From positions 124,001 to 188,000 of the forward strand of contig NZ_CP096972.1 in assembly GCF_024758725.1 (NCBI RefSeq): a stretch of 64,000 nt of DNA, given 5' to 3'. The notes under the pieces were generated by a model, which did no database searches, had not been told where the DNA came from, and worked only from the letters and a program-made list of their open reading frames with translations. Shown one piece after another: positions 6,327 through 15,443 of this stretch. The number at the start of each line of letters is the position of its first letter. Positions within the stretch are counted from its first letter, which is position 1. The translations under genes were made by a program, and so were the position numbers. This stretch comes from Sphingomonas sp. SUN039. Lineage in GTDB: Bacteria > Pseudomonadota > Alphaproteobacteria > Sphingomonadales > Sphingomonadaceae.

Positions 6327-8579
6327 ATGACTAACACCCGCGACGACGCCGACCCCTTCGACCATATCGTCGATGCCCCGTTCGATACCGCGCTCAGCGA
6401 CCGGTATCTGGTCTATGCGCTGTCGACGATTACGGCGCGGTCGCTGCCCGATCTGCGCGACGGACTGAAGCCGGTTCACCGCCGCCTGCTTTGGGCAATG
6501 CGGTTGCTCAAGCTGGCTCCTAATGAAGCCTATAAGAAGTGCGCGCGCGTTGTCGGCGATACCATCGGCAAATATCATCCGCATGGCGACCAGTCGGTGT
6601 ACGACGCGATGGTTCGTCTCGCGCAGGATTTCGCGCTGCGTTATCCGCTCGTCGACGGGCAGGGCAATTTCGGCAATATCGACGGCGATAATGCCGCCGC
6701 CTATCGCTACACTGAAGCGCGGCTGACACAGGCGACCATCGACCTGATGGCTGGACTCGATGACGGCACCGTCGATTTCAAACCTACGTACAATGGCGAG
6801 GAGGAAGAGCCCGAAATCTTCCCCGGGCTGTTCCCGAACCTGCTGGCGAACGGCGCCAGCGGGATCGCGGTCGGCATGGCGACGAGTATTCCGCCGCACA
6901 ATGTGGCGGAGGTCATCGATGCCGCGACGCATCTGATCGACACCCCCCGCGCCGAGGATGCCGAGCTGCTGGAGTTCGTCCAGGGGCCGGACTTCCCGAC
7001 CGGCGGGATCGTCGTCGATCCGCCCGCGCTGATCGCGCAGGCCTATGCGACCGGTCGCGGCGGGTTCCGCGTCCGCGCACGCTGGTCGGTCGAGGATCAG
7101 GGTCGCGGCACCTGGATCGCGGTCGTCACCGAAATTCCCTACGGTGTGCAGAAGGGCAAGCTGATCGAGGCGCTGGCCGCGCTGGTCAACGACAAGAAGC
7201 TGCCGATTCTTGCCGATGTCCGCGACGAAAGTGCCGAGGATATCCGCCTCGTTATCGAGCCGCGCAGCCGCGCAGTCGACCCGCACGTCCTGATGGAAAG
7301 CCTGTTCCGCATGTCGGAGCTCGAGGTCCGTGTGCCGCTCAACATGAACGTGCTGGGAGCCGACCGTACGCCGCGTGTGATGAGCCTGAAGGCGGTGCTC
7401 GAGGCATGGCTGGTCCATCAGATCGAAGTGCTGGTCCGCCGCGCGCAGCACCGGGTGTCGAAGATCGACGACCGCACCGAATTGCTCGACGGTTACATCA
7501 TCGCTTTCCTCAACCTCGACCGCGTGATCGAGATCATTCGCACCGAGGATGAGCCCAAGCCCGTTATGATCGCCGAGTTCGCGCTCAACGACCGGCAGGC
7601 CGAGGCCATTCTCAACATGCGGCTGCGCTCGTTACGACGGCTCGAGGAAATGGAACTGAAGTCGGAACGCGAGAAGCTGGGGAAGGAACGCGCCGAGCTG
7701 ATTGCGCTGATCGAAAGCCCCGCGCGGCAGAAGACGCGGTTGAAGAAGGATTTGGCCGGTCTCCGCACGCGCTATGCGCCCGAGACGTCGCTGGGCAAAC
7801 GTCGCACGACGGTCGAGGAAGCAGCACCGCCGCGCGATATCCCGCTCGACGCGATGATCGAACGCGAGCCGATCACAGTGATCCTGTCGCAAAAGGGCTG
7901 GATCCGCGCGCTGAAGGGCCATGCCGATCTGGCCGGGGCCGACATGTCGAAATTCAAGGAAGGCGATGGCCCCGCTTTCGCGCTCCATGCCCAGACAACC
8001 GACAAGATCGTCGTGGCCGCCGCCGACGGGCGGTTCTACACGCTCGGCGGGGATAAATTGCCGGGCGGGCGCGGTTTCGGCGAGCCGGTGCGGCTGATGG
8101 TCGATCTGCCCGGCGAGATCGGGATTGTGCAATTGCTTGCCGCGCGGACCGACACCCGGCTGCTGCTCGCGGCGAGCGACGGGCGGGGGTTCATCGCGAA
8201 GGTCGCCGACGTCATCGCCGAGACGCGCAAAGGGCGACAGGTTGTCAATCTGCGCCCCGGTGCCACGCTCATCGTCGTCCGCCCGATCGGCGCGACCGAC
8301 GATGCGGTGGCAACTATCGGCAACAACCGACGATTGCTGATCTTCCCGCTGTCCGAACTCCCCGAAATGGGGCGGGGGCAGGGGGTACAGCTCCAGAAAT
8401 TCCGTGAAGGCAGCCTAACCGATGCCAAGACCATCGTGCTGTCGGAAGGACTGAGCTGGGCGATGGGCGGCGACAGCGGGCGGACCCGTTCCGAAACCGA
8501 CCTGATGCCGTGGCGCGCCGCACGCGGGGCCATCGGGCGTTCGCCACCGACGGGATTTCCGAGAGATAACAAATTCTGA
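6327..8579 (+). CDS. parC: DNA topoisomerase IV subunit A
   Basis: This 750-residue protein has the type IIA topoisomerase A-subunit layout: a breakage-reunion domain (about 1-480) and a C-terminal beta-pinwheel (about 500-740). The catalytic tyrosine lies in AAAYRYTEAR near residue 131, and the conserved LPDLRDGLKPVHRR and HPHGD motifs are intact. It acts with ParE to decatenate replicated chromosomes. Length, and the absence of the GyrA-box QRRGGKG in the C-terminus, favour ParC over GyrA. At the sites matching quinolone-determining residues 80 and 84 of E. coli ParC, this protein reads Gln and Asp (HPHGDQSVYD). It starts 28 bp after blh but is probably a separate housekeeping unit. Confidence 0.95.
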   Translation: MTNTRDDADPFDHIVDAPFDTALSDRYLVYALSTITARSLPDLRDGLKPVHRRLLWAMRLLKLAPNEAYKKCARVVGDTIGKYHPHGDQSVYDAMVRLAQDFALRYPLVDGQGNFGNIDGDNAAAYRYTEARLTQATIDLMAGLDDGTVDFKPTYNGEEEEPEIFPGLFPNLLANGASGIAVGMATSIPPHNVAEVIDAATHLIDTPRAEDAELLEFVQGPDFPTGGIVVDPPALIAQAYATGRGGFRVRARWSVEDQGRGTWIAVVTEIPYGVQKGKLIEALAALVNDKKLPILADVRDESAEDIRLVIEPRSRAVDPHVLMESLFRMSELEVRVPLNMNVLGADRTPRVMSLKAVLEAWLVHQIEVLVRRAQHRVSKIDDRTELLDGYIIAFLNLDRVIEIIRTEDEPKPVMIAEFALNDRQAEAILNMRLRSLRRLEEMELKSEREKLGKERAELIALIESPARQKTRLKKDLAGLRTRYAPETSLGKRRTTVEEAAPPRDIPLDAMIEREPITVILSQKGWIRALKGHADLAGADMSKFKEGDGPAFALHAQTTDKIVVAAADGRFYTLGGDKLPGGRGFGEPVRLMVDLPGEIGIVQLLAARTDTRLLLAASDGRGFIAKVADVIAETRKGRQVVNLRPGATLIVVRPIGATDDAVATIGNNRRLLIFPLSELPEMGRGQGVQLQKFREGSLTDAKTIVLSEGLSWAMGGDSGRTRSETDLMPWRAARGAIGRSPPTGFPRDNKF

Positions 8580-8631
8580 CTTGAATCCTGCTTTCAGCAC
8601 GATTTAACGCTTTGTCACATACAATCGGCGG

Positions 8632-10359
8632 GTGAAGGTCGCTCTACGTAAACCGGCGGAACAATCGCCCATGGCAACGCGCGCGCCTTCGGGACGTGAC
8701 CGGCCGCGCGATGTCGCCGAGCGACAAGCCTATATCGATGCGCTGCCTCTGCCTGCCGCCATCGTCGCGATGCGGGGCAGCCGGCTCGACATCCGTGCGT
8801 CGAACGCAGGTTTTGCCAAACTCGAAGCGACAGCATGCAAACGTGCCGACAAATTGTTGCGGCGTATCGGCGCAGCCGATGCCGTAGGACGCGTCCTGTC
8901 GGGAGAAAGCAGCAGCGAGCGTTTCCAGTGGCGCGACGGCGGGCTGATCGAGGGGCGGCATTTCACCGTGACGGTTTCGCCGGTGACGCCCGGTTCCGAA
9001 TTCGGACGGCGCGTACTGGTGACGTTGCTCGAGCGTACCGGCGAAGTCCGCGCGGGCGAATCGCTGCGCCGCCAGACGCTGACCGACCCGCTATCGGGTC
9101 TCGCCAACCGCGCGGGATTTGTCGAAGGACTCGACCTGCGGATTGCCGATGACGGCGCGGACGGCCAAGCGCTGGTGCTGGTCGATCTCGCCCGGTTCAG
9201 CCGGGTCAACGAATGCATGGGGTCGCTGGGCGGCGACGAGCTCATCATCACTGTCGCGCGCCGCCTGCTCGGCCAGTTGCGCGGCACCGACCTGCTCGGG
9301 CGCACCGGCGCCAATGAATTCGCCATCGCCGTGCGGATCGACGATGGACCCGGCGACGTCCTTCATGTCGCGCGACGGGTCGAGGCGGCCCTGTCGCAGC
9401 CGTTCCGCCTGTCGGACTTCGAGATCAAGATCGACTGCGCCATCGGTTGCGTGCTCGCCACCGACGGCGGCGCTACCGACGATGCGGAGGAATTGTTCCG
9501 CCATGCCCAGCTCGCGCTGAAAGCGGCCAAATTGTCGAAGCGGGTCGAGGTGTATCAGCCGGCCGCGCTCGACGCGGCGCGCCGCCGGTTCACGATGGAG
9601 ACCGAGCTGCGCCGCGCCATCGAGCGCGACGAACTGTCGCTCGCCTTCCAGCCGCTGTTTTCGCTGGCAACGGGGCAGATTTCGGGGTTCGAGGCATTGG
9701 CGCGCTGGGACCATCCCGACGGTGCTATTCCGCCCAGCGATTTCATTGCGGTTGCGGAGGATTGCGGGTTGATCGTGCCGCTGGGGCGCTGGGCGCTCGA
9801 CCGGGCGATGCGGACCTTGGCGGCGTGGGATGCGACGGCTGCCTACACCTTGCCACTCTACATGGGCGTCAACCTGTCGCCGATCCAGGTCGCGCGCGAC
9901 GATGTTGCAGCGATGGTTTCAGGTGCGCTCGCCGCGCACCGGATGAGCGGCCACCGGCTGTCGATCGAACTGACCGAGGGTGTCATCGTCAGCGACCCGG
10001 ACCGCGCCTCGCGGATGCTCGATGCGCTGAAGGCGTGCGATGCGCAGGTGGCGATGGACGATTTCGGTACGGGCTTCTCCAACCTCGCGTCCTTGCAAAA
10101 ACTGCCCATCGACGTGCTCAAGATCGACCGGAGTTTCGTGACCGACATGCTCGGCGACCCCGACCGCATCGCGATTGTTCGCGCCATCCTCAGCCTGGCC
10201 CAGGCGCTCGGCATGTCGACGACCGCGGAGGGGATCGAGACGCCGGAAACCGCGCGGTTGCTGGCGGCGCTCGGGTGCACGACGGGGCAGGGCTATCATT
10301 TCAGCCGCCCGCTCGGCGGCGACGCCGCGCTGGCGTTTGCGCTCAGCGCGCTCGGCTGA
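8632..10359 (+). CDS. PAS-GGDEF(degenerate)-EAL signalling protein, likely c-di-GMP phosphodiesterase
   Basis: This 575-residue soluble protein has a PAS-like N-terminal region (about 30-140), a GGDEF domain (about 145-305) and an EAL domain (about 315-570). The GGDEF active-site loop reads RTGANEF instead of GGDEF, so cyclase activity is unlikely. The EAL domain is intact: EAL at about residues 354-356 (GFEALARW), the conserved asparagine in MGVNLSP, the DDFGTG loop and the KIDRSF motif. It should therefore hydrolyse cyclic-di-GMP, perhaps with the dead GGDEF domain sensing GTP and the PAS domain sensing an unknown signal. A GTG start is used here; an in-frame ATG at 8671 is an alternative. 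Its last 17 bases overlap the convergent tRNA nucleotidyltransferase gene. Confidence 0.9.
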   Translation: MKVALRKPAEQSPMATRAPSGRDRPRDVAERQAYIDALPLPAAIVAMRGSRLDIRASNAGFAKLEATACKRADKLLRRIGAADAVGRVLSGESSSERFQWRDGGLIEGRHFTVTVSPVTPGSEFGRRVLVTLLERTGEVRAGESLRRQTLTDPLSGLANRAGFVEGLDLRIADDGADGQALVLVDLARFSRVNECMGSLGGDELIITVARRLLGQLRGTDLLGRTGANEFAIAVRIDDGPGDVLHVARRVEAALSQPFRLSDFEIKIDCAIGCVLATDGGATDDAEELFRHAQLALKAAKLSKRVEVYQPAALDAARRRFTMETELRRAIERDELSLAFQPLFSLATGQISGFEALARWDHPDGAIPPSDFIAVAEDCGLIVPLGRWALDRAMRTLAAWDATAAYTLPLYMGVNLSPIQVARDDVAAMVSGALAAHRMSGHRLSIELTEGVIVSDPDRASRMLDALKACDAQVAMDDFGTGFSNLASLQKLPIDVLKIDRSFVTDMLGDPDRIAIVRAILSLAQALGMSTTAEGIETPETARLLAALGCTTGQGYHFSRPLGGDAALAFALSALG

Positions 10360-11521
10360 GTTCTTCGGTGACGATGGCCTCGAGCACGCGGCCGTCGGGA
10401 AAGCCAGCTTCGACCCAGCGGTCTTCGATCCTGCCCAGGGTGCGCGCGACGATGGGGCCGGGGGCCAAACCGCGCGCAATCAGGGTGCCGCCGCCGAGCG
10501 GGAGCTGCGGGCGTTGCCAAGCGTCGAGCTTGCGCGCTTCCGCCTCTGGTCCGTTGCCGAGCAGGACGAGATCGACCGCGCTTTCAGGTCCATATCGATA
10601 GGCGAGCGCATCGGGACGGTCATCGTGGCGTGCGGCGGCTGTCGCGAGACGCTTCGCAACATGGTTCGACAATTTCAGCCGCGCGGCGATGTCGCGGGCG
10701 AGCGCCGGATCGGGCGCAATCAACGCCGATAGCCGCCGAACCGGATCGCCCGCCACCCCGGCCGCTGCCTCGCGCGCGACCAGCACGGCGAGCGGTGCGG
10801 CATCGACGATTTCGGGCAGGACGGGTACGAAAATGCCCTGTTCGATCATCACGCGCACGTCGGGCACGGGATCGTCCGCCGCGAGCAGCTTGAGCAGTTC
10901 GGCGGCAATCCGTTCGCGGCTCAGCGCCATCAGGTCGTTCGCGCGTGCCGTGCAGGCCGCCAGCGCCGCCGCGTCCGGAGCACCCGCCCCGAAGCGCGCA
11001 TGAAAGCGAAAGAAGCGCAGGATGCGGAGGTGGTCCTCGGCAATGCGGGTCAGCGGATCGCCGATGAAACGCACCCGCCGCGCGTCGAGATCGGCCAGCC
11101 CGCCGAACCAGTCGAACACCGCGCCCGTCACCGGATCGGCATAAAGCGCGTTGATCGTGAAGTCGCGGCGGCTGGCGTCCTCCTGCCAGTCGTCGCTGAA
11201 TGCGACCGTCGCGTGGCGGCCGTCGGTCGACACATCGCGGCGCAAGGTCGTCACTTCGACCGGCCCGCCGTCGGTCACTGCCGTGACCGTGCCGTGCGCG
11301 AGGCCGGTCGGCACCGCCTTGATCCCCGCCGCCTTCAGCCGCGCCATCACGTCGTCGGGCCGCAACCGTGTCGCCACGTCCACATCGCTGACCGGCAGCC
11401 CCAGCAAGCTGTCGCGCACTGCGCCGCCGACGAAGCGCGCGTCGTCCGGCCCGCCCAGCGCCGCGATCAGTGCCGCCATCCCGGCGCGCGTCCGCCAACC
11501 GGCTTCAGGCAGCACTACCAT
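10343..11521 (-). CDS. cca: CCA tRNA nucleotidyltransferase / poly(A) polymerase family
   Basis: This 392-residue class II nucleotidyltransferase carries the nucleotide-binding head motif RFVGGAVRDSLLG and the DVDVAT metal-binding motif near the N-terminus. The RRDFTINAL motif and the ED-H-RILRFFRF motif follow. Members add or repair the 3' CCA end of tRNAs, or polyadenylate RNA; in alphaproteobacteria the CCA-adding role is the usual one. I chose the ATG at 11521, which overlaps the stop of the upstream Nudix gene (AAATGGTAG), rather than a longer in-frame extension. It is the last gene of a four-gene leftward operon. Confidence 0.88.
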   Translation of the reverse strand: MVVLPEAGWRTRAGMAALIAALGGPDDARFVGGAVRDSLLGLPVSDVDVATRLRPDDVMARLKAAGIKAVPTGLAHGTVTAVTDGGPVEVTTLRRDVSTDGRHATVAFSDDWQEDASRRDFTINALYADPVTGAVFDWFGGLADLDARRVRFIGDPLTRIAEDHLRILRFFRFHARFGAGAPDAAALAACTARANDLMALSRERIAAELLKLLAADDPVPDVRVMIEQGIFVPVLPEIVDAAPLAVLVAREAAAGVAGDPVRRLSALIAPDPALARDIAARLKLSNHVAKRLATAAARHDDRPDALAYRYGPESAVDLVLLGNGPEAEARKLDAWQRPQLPLGGGTLIARGLAPGPIVARTLGRIEDRWVEAGFPDGRVLEAIVTEELSRAR

Positions 11522-12099
11522 TTCAGGCGCGCCCCCAGATTGACCAGCATCGCCGCTGTCGCGCCCCAGATGCGTCGCTGCCCCCACATGATCTCGATAT
11601 AGGTCCGCTGGCTGCCCTCGAACATCACTGTTTGCGTACCGTGGTTCGCGGTGTCGAGGACGTGCGCCAGGGGCACCTCGAACACATCGGCCACTTCGCG
11701 GACATGCGGGACCAGCGGCAGGTCGGGCGCGATCACGCCCAGCACCGGCACGATGTCATAGCCGGTGATCGTGCGATACGGGTCGAGACTGCCCACGATT
11801 TCGACCGCAGACCGGGCCAGCTCGACCTCCTCCTCCGCCTCGCGCAGGGCCGCTGCGACTGCATCGGCATCGCCCGGATCGACCCGCCCGCCGGGAAACG
11901 CGACCTGCCCCGCGTGATGGCGCATCGTGTCAGGCCGCTGCGTCAGGATCAGCCCCGGCTCGGGCCGGTCGGTGACGGCGATCAGCACGGCGGCGGGCGT
12001 CCCCGGCCCCGCCACCGCGCGGCGCATGTCGTTGGCGAAGGGCACGGCATGCCCCTCGGTCGCGGACAGGCTGGCGCGCAGCCGCTCGGCCAGACTCAT
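11515..12099 (-). CDS. Nudix hydrolase, CoA pyrophosphatase-like
   Basis: This 194-residue protein has a Nudix box beginning FPGGRVDPGD and ending LREAEEEVEL, with the catalytic REAxEE core present. The preceding LTQRPDTMRHHAGQ motif is typical of the NudL/CoAse branch, which hydrolyses CoA and its derivatives to phosphopantetheine and 3',5'-ADP. The ATG at 12099 overlaps the stop codon of the DUF1285 gene (ATGA), so that start is preferred over an upstream in-frame GTG/ATG. Its own stop overlaps the tRNA nucleotidyltransferase start, making the three genes translationally coupled. Confidence 0.87.
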   Translation of the reverse strand: MSLAERLRASLSATEGHAVPFANDMRRAVAGPGTPAAVLIAVTDRPEPGLILTQRPDTMRHHAGQVAFPGGRVDPGDADAVAAALREAEEEVELARSAVEIVGSLDPYRTITGYDIVPVLGVIAPDLPLVPHVREVADVFEVPLAHVLDTANHGTQTVMFEGSQRTYIEIMWGQRRIWGATAAMLVNLGARLKW

Positions 12100-12656
12100 G
12101 CGACCATCGGGAAGAATGCGCCACCGCTCCACACGCCAAGCGGGTCGGCCCCGTCATCGAGCGCCATTTCGGCGAGCTCGTAATAGACCGACCGGGCGAC
12201 CAACGCCTCCAGCCCGCCCCGCACATGCAAATAAGGATGCGGCCCGTCCTCGCGGTCTTCGAATCGCAAGCCGTGTTCTGGCCCCGCGACCACGAGATCG
12301 CCCGTGTTGAGCCGGAAGGCCAGCGACCTGCCGGTCCCCGCGCCCTCATTTTTCACCTCGACTGCAATGAACGGCGCATCCTCGACCGCGATGTCGAGCT
12401 TCTCGCCCGGCGTCACCAGCACATGGCCGCCATCGGGTTCGCGACGAAGGATCGTCGAAAACAGCCGCACCATCTCTACGCGCCCGATCGGCGACCCCTG
12501 ATGAAACCAGGTGCCGTCGCGCGCGATCCGCATTTCGCTGTCGCCGCAATGCGTCGGGTTCCATTTTTCGACCGGGGGCAGGCGCTTTTCGGCAACCGCG
12601 CGCGCGACCTCGGCGAGCGACATCGTCGTCAGGTCGGGCGGGGCATCCATCGGCAT
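12096..12656 (-). CDS. DUF1285 family protein
   Basis: This 186-residue cytoplasmic protein matches the DUF1285 type. Recognisable features are KWNPTHCGDSEMRI, the DGTWFHQGSPIGR segment (about residues 47-59) and the FIAVEV motif. The family has a small beta-rich fold and no established biochemical role. It is very often found upstream of a CoA-pyrophosphatase Nudix gene and a tRNA nucleotidyltransferase gene in alphaproteobacteria, exactly as here. It overlaps the Nudix start by 4 bp and follows the GNAT gene by 9 bp. Confidence 0.85.
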   Translation of the reverse strand: MPMDAPPDLTTMSLAEVARAVAEKRLPPVEKWNPTHCGDSEMRIARDGTWFHQGSPIGRVEMVRLFSTILRREPDGGHVLVTPGEKLDIAVEDAPFIAVEVKNEGAGTGRSLAFRLNTGDLVVAGPEHGLRFEDREDGPHPYLHVRGGLEALVARSVYYELAEMALDDGADPLGVWSGGAFFPMVA

Positions 12657-12665
12657 GGACGCGGC

Positions 12666-13166
12666 TTAGGCGTTGACTTCGCCCAGCGCAAAGGTGCGCG
12701 GCCCGAGCGTGCCGGTGCGCGGCAGGCCCTCCGCATTGCGGGCCAGCAAGCGCCGCCGCTCGACCGGCCCGGGCACGGCCCAACCCCCCGTCGCCTCCGC
12801 CGTAAAGCCGAAGAACCGCCCATAATATTCGGGGTCGCCGATCATCGCCATCGGTGCTTCCGGCGCGGTTTCGATCAACCGCTCCATCAGCTTACGCCCG
12901 ACGCCTGCGCGTTGCCGGTCGGGCGCGACGGCGACAGGGCCGACCAGCACGACGGCGGCGTCGCCGAGTGCGACCGGCCAGCTCTGGATCGAGCCGACCA
13001 GCACATCCTCGGCAAATGCCGCAAAGCTCAGCGCGTCGATTACCGGCATCCCCTCGCGGATCCGGTATGCCGTGCGTGAATGGCGGTCGATCCCGAACGC
13101 CGCATCGAGCAGGTTTTCGACCGCCTGTGGATCGGCATCGGACAAGGGAGCAAGTCGAATCGTCAT
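12666..13166 (-). CDS. GNAT family N-acetyltransferase
   Basis: This 166-residue protein has a GNAT fold. The acetyl-CoA-binding motif RQRAGVGRKLM (pattern Q/R-x-x-G-x-G) lies at about residues 80-90, preceded by the VGPVAVAPD strand. A later GDPEYYGRFGF-like stretch is typical of the subgroup once annotated as predicted N-acetyltransferase YhbS. It would transfer an acetyl group to an unknown small molecule or protein amine. The ATG at 13166 is the sensible start; a longer frame upstream runs antisense through folB. It is the first gene of the leftward GNAT-DUF1285-Nudix-cca operon and is divergent from folB, with a 61-bp gap that must hold both promoters. Confidence 0.85.
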   Translation of the reverse strand: MTIRLAPLSDADPQAVENLLDAAFGIDRHSRTAYRIREGMPVIDALSFAAFAEDVLVGSIQSWPVALGDAAVVLVGPVAVAPDRQRAGVGRKLMERLIETAPEAPMAMIGDPEYYGRFFGFTAEATGGWAVPGPVERRRLLARNAEGLPRTGTLGPRTFALGEVNA

Positions 13167-13227
13167 GGGACGCGCGCCTCTAACGGCCTTTGCGCGAATT
13201 GAAAGCGGCGCTAGGGGGGCGCCCGAC

Positions 13228-13599
13228 ATGAACGACCTTCTCCAGCTTTGCGTCCACGACCTCGAAGTCCCGGTGCTGACCGGGATTTTCTCCGAGGAAA
13301 CGCACCTGCCGCAACCTTTGCGAATCTCCATCACGGTCGATCTCGACGCGCCCGAGCGGTTCGACCCGGACACCCCGCTGAGCGCGTCCAAGAATTACAT
13401 GGACCTGAAACACGCCGCGACCGCCGCGCTGCCCCCGGGCGTGCATTTCAAGCTGGTCGAGGCGGTCGCCGACCATATCGCCGAAACCCTGATGTACGGC
13501 GACACCCGCGTGGCGCGGGTCGAAGTGTCGATCGTCAAGCTGGCACTCAGCGAAAACGGCGAGGCCATCGGCATCCGCCGCGTGCGTTATCGCAAATGA
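13228..13599 (+). CDS. folB: Dihydroneopterin aldolase family protein
   Basis: This 123-residue protein matches the FolB/FolX fold. It begins with the strand-rich VHDLEVPVLTGIFSEE segment, has the middle Y-x-D-L-K stretch (KNYMDLKHAA) and ends with VARVEVSIVKLAL, as in family members. FolB converts 7,8-dihydroneopterin to 6-hydroxymethyl-dihydropterin and glycolaldehyde in folate synthesis. The usual V-x-x-GIGxxxxE start motif is altered, which fits the divergent sphingomonad type and leaves FolX-like epimerase activity possible. The stop overlaps the ATG of the next gene (ATGA), so the two are coupled. Confidence 0.8.
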   Translation: MNDLLQLCVHDLEVPVLTGIFSEETHLPQPLRISITVDLDAPERFDPDTPLSASKNYMDLKHAATAALPPGVHFKLVEAVADHIAETLMYGDTRVARVEVSIVKLALSENGEAIGIRRVRYRK

Positions 13600-14336
13600 A
13601 GCTGGCACTCGTCACCGGCGGCCATCGTCGCCTCGGCGCGATGATTTCGGCGCGGTTGGCGGCGGACGGCTGGGCGCTGGCGATCCACGGCGCGCACGAT
13701 GCTGAACCCGACGCGATACTGGCGGCGGCCTTCGCGAAATATGGCACTGCATGGCATGGGTTCGTCGCCGATCTCGCAGATAGTTCGGCCGTCGAGGGGC
13801 TGATCCCGGTGGTTACGGCGCATTTCGGTCGCGCACCCGACCTGCTCGTCAATAACGCCTCGCGCTTTGTCGATGACACGGCCGCGACCGCGACCGCTGC
13901 GAGAATCGCGGCGCATCACGCGGTCAATGCGGCGGCCCCGGTGGCACTGGCGCTGGCGCTGCACCGGTCGGGCGGGACGGGGAGCGTCGTCAACATTATC
14001 GACCAACGCATCCGTAATCCTGTCCCGGACCAGTTCGGCTATGGCCTGTCGAAGGCGGCGCTGGCGTCCGCCACGCGCACACTGGCGGTGTCGCTCGCCC
14101 CGCATATCCGGGTAAATGCCGTTGCCCCGGGGCTCACCCTGCCGACTGCCGATTACGATGCCGCGCAGATGGCCCGCATCGCCGCCGCCATGCCGCTCGG
14201 TGTGCTGCCGTCACCCGGCGATATCGCCGATACCGTCGCTTTCCTTGCCGGGGCGCAGAGCATGACCGGCCAGACCTTGTTCGTGGACGGCGGGGCAAGC
14301 CTGAAGAGTTTCGACCGGGATTTTGTGCATCTTTAG
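13596..14336 (+). CDS. Short-chain dehydrogenase, FolM / pteridine reductase-like
   Basis: This 246-residue SDR has its nucleotide-binding motif written as TGGHRRLG. That matches the TGxxxRxG form seen in pteridine reductases and FolM (dihydromonapterin reductase) rather than the classical TGxxxGIG. The NNAS motif (LVNNASRF) and the Y-x-x-x-K pair (YGLSKAAL) are present, and the C-terminus ends in the usual FVDGG segment. It probably uses NADPH to reduce a pterin or dihydrofolate in the cytoplasm. The 4-bp overlap with folB strongly supports a pterin substrate. No folA or thyX is visible here, so whether it backs up folate reduction cannot be judged. Confidence 0.82.
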   Translation: MKLALVTGGHRRLGAMISARLAADGWALAIHGAHDAEPDAILAAAFAKYGTAWHGFVADLADSSAVEGLIPVVTAHFGRAPDLLVNNASRFVDDTAATATAARIAAHHAVNAAAPVALALALHRSGGTGSVVNIIDQRIRNPVPDQFGYGLSKAALASATRTLAVSLAPHIRVNAVAPGLTLPTADYDAAQMARIAAAMPLGVLPSPGDIADTVAFLAGAQSMTGQTLFVDGGASLKSFDRDFVHL

Positions 14337-14351
14337 CCTGCAGGGGCAAAT

Positions 14352-15236
14352 CTACCCCCGCGTCCGCGTACACGCCCCCATCGCCCCGATCACGAACGCA
14401 TAGTCCACCCGCGATGCCGCAGCGTCGCTTTCCGACAGTTCGGCAACCGCTGCCGCCGGCAACACGCGCGGCAGGAAGCACGCGAGGCGATACCAGCCCA
14501 GCGTGTCGCGTGCCGGGGCCTGGGCTGCCTCGTCGACGATTTCGCCCAGCGAGACCGCCCATGCCGTCGCCTGTCCCGGTCGCCGCAGCACGTTGATCGA
14601 TACCGGTTGGGCAATGTCGGTCGTCAGGAAAATCTGCGTCTCGCCTTCGCCCGGCAAATTGCCGGGGCTGTGAAAGGCGCTGGCGATGCCGGTCACGCGC
14701 GGCGGGGCGTCGGCGGCAAGGCCGCTGGCGACGATGCGGCGGACGCGCGTTTCGAGCGCAGCACTCCACGGTACCATAGCGTCGCGCGCGGCGAGGCGCA
14801 GCTCGGCAGGGCGGCCGACGACGGGCAGTGCCGCGAGCAGCATTTGCTGCTTTTTGAGCTTGGGCGTTTTGCCGCGCGAATCGGGCGCGACATCGGCAAT
14901 CCAGCTGACCCGTGGCGGCACCCCGCCGGTGCCGCGAATCAGGGCCGTGACATCGGCAACCAGATAGTAACGAATCATGGCAGGGCGGCCGGGTGTATTA
15001 GCGGGCTGTGGCACCGGAATGGCATCGACGATGCGGGCGGAGACGACGACGGGCGCTGCCAGAAACAGATCCGCGACATCGGCATAGCTCCAGCGGTCGG
15101 CAGGCGAGGCGACCGGCGGAGGCGCAGAAACCGCCGCTTTTCCGCCATTTATCGAAGGGATACCGAAAACGATTGCAAACAGGACGGCGCGAATTGCCGA
15201 TAGGATGGACCGTGTCTGTGAACGGAATCGCATCAT
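14352..15236 (-). CDS. Exported protein of unknown function
   Basis: This ~294-residue protein begins MMRFRSQTR and continues into a hydrophobic signal segment (about residues 10-35, rich in Ile, Leu, Val and Ala), so it is probably secreted to the periplasm. The mature part starts with an alanine/proline-rich linker, then a domain containing SYADVADLFLAAPVVV and later repeated short beta-strands. I do not recognise a named family; similar hypothetical proteins are common in sphingomonads. Two adjacent ATGs at 15236 and 15233 are possible starts, and a longer in-frame ATG at 15266 is less likely because it would put charged residues before the signal. It converges with the FolM-like gene and diverges from tonB. 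Confidence 0.7.
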   Translation of the reverse strand: MMRFRSQTRSILSAIRAVLFAIVFGIPSINGGKAAVSAPPPVASPADRWSYADVADLFLAAPVVVSARIVDAIPVPQPANTPGRPAMIRYYLVADVTALIRGTGGVPPRVSWIADVAPDSRGKTPKLKKQQMLLAALPVVGRPAELRLAARDAMVPWSAALETRVRRIVASGLAADAPPRVTGIASAFHSPGNLPGEGETQIFLTTDIAQPVSINVLRRPGQATAWAVSLGEIVDEAAQAPARDTLGWYRLACFLPRVLPAAAVAELSESDAAASRVDYAFVIGAMGACTRTRG

Positions 15237-15443
15237 TGAAACCTCGTTACCATGAGGTCGTGGCACCTAAGCGAATGCGGGGGAAAAGGCGATTGCGCCG
15301 CGCACGGCTCGTCGATAGACTTTGCCCGTTCATCCGGAAGCAGGGTCGCTTTCCGGCGGAGCGCAGGGTTCCAGGCGCATGCGGTAAAAAGCCGGTGCGC
15401 GTATGTCCCTCGGGAATATTGTTGGAGGGAGTTTAAGAGCTGA

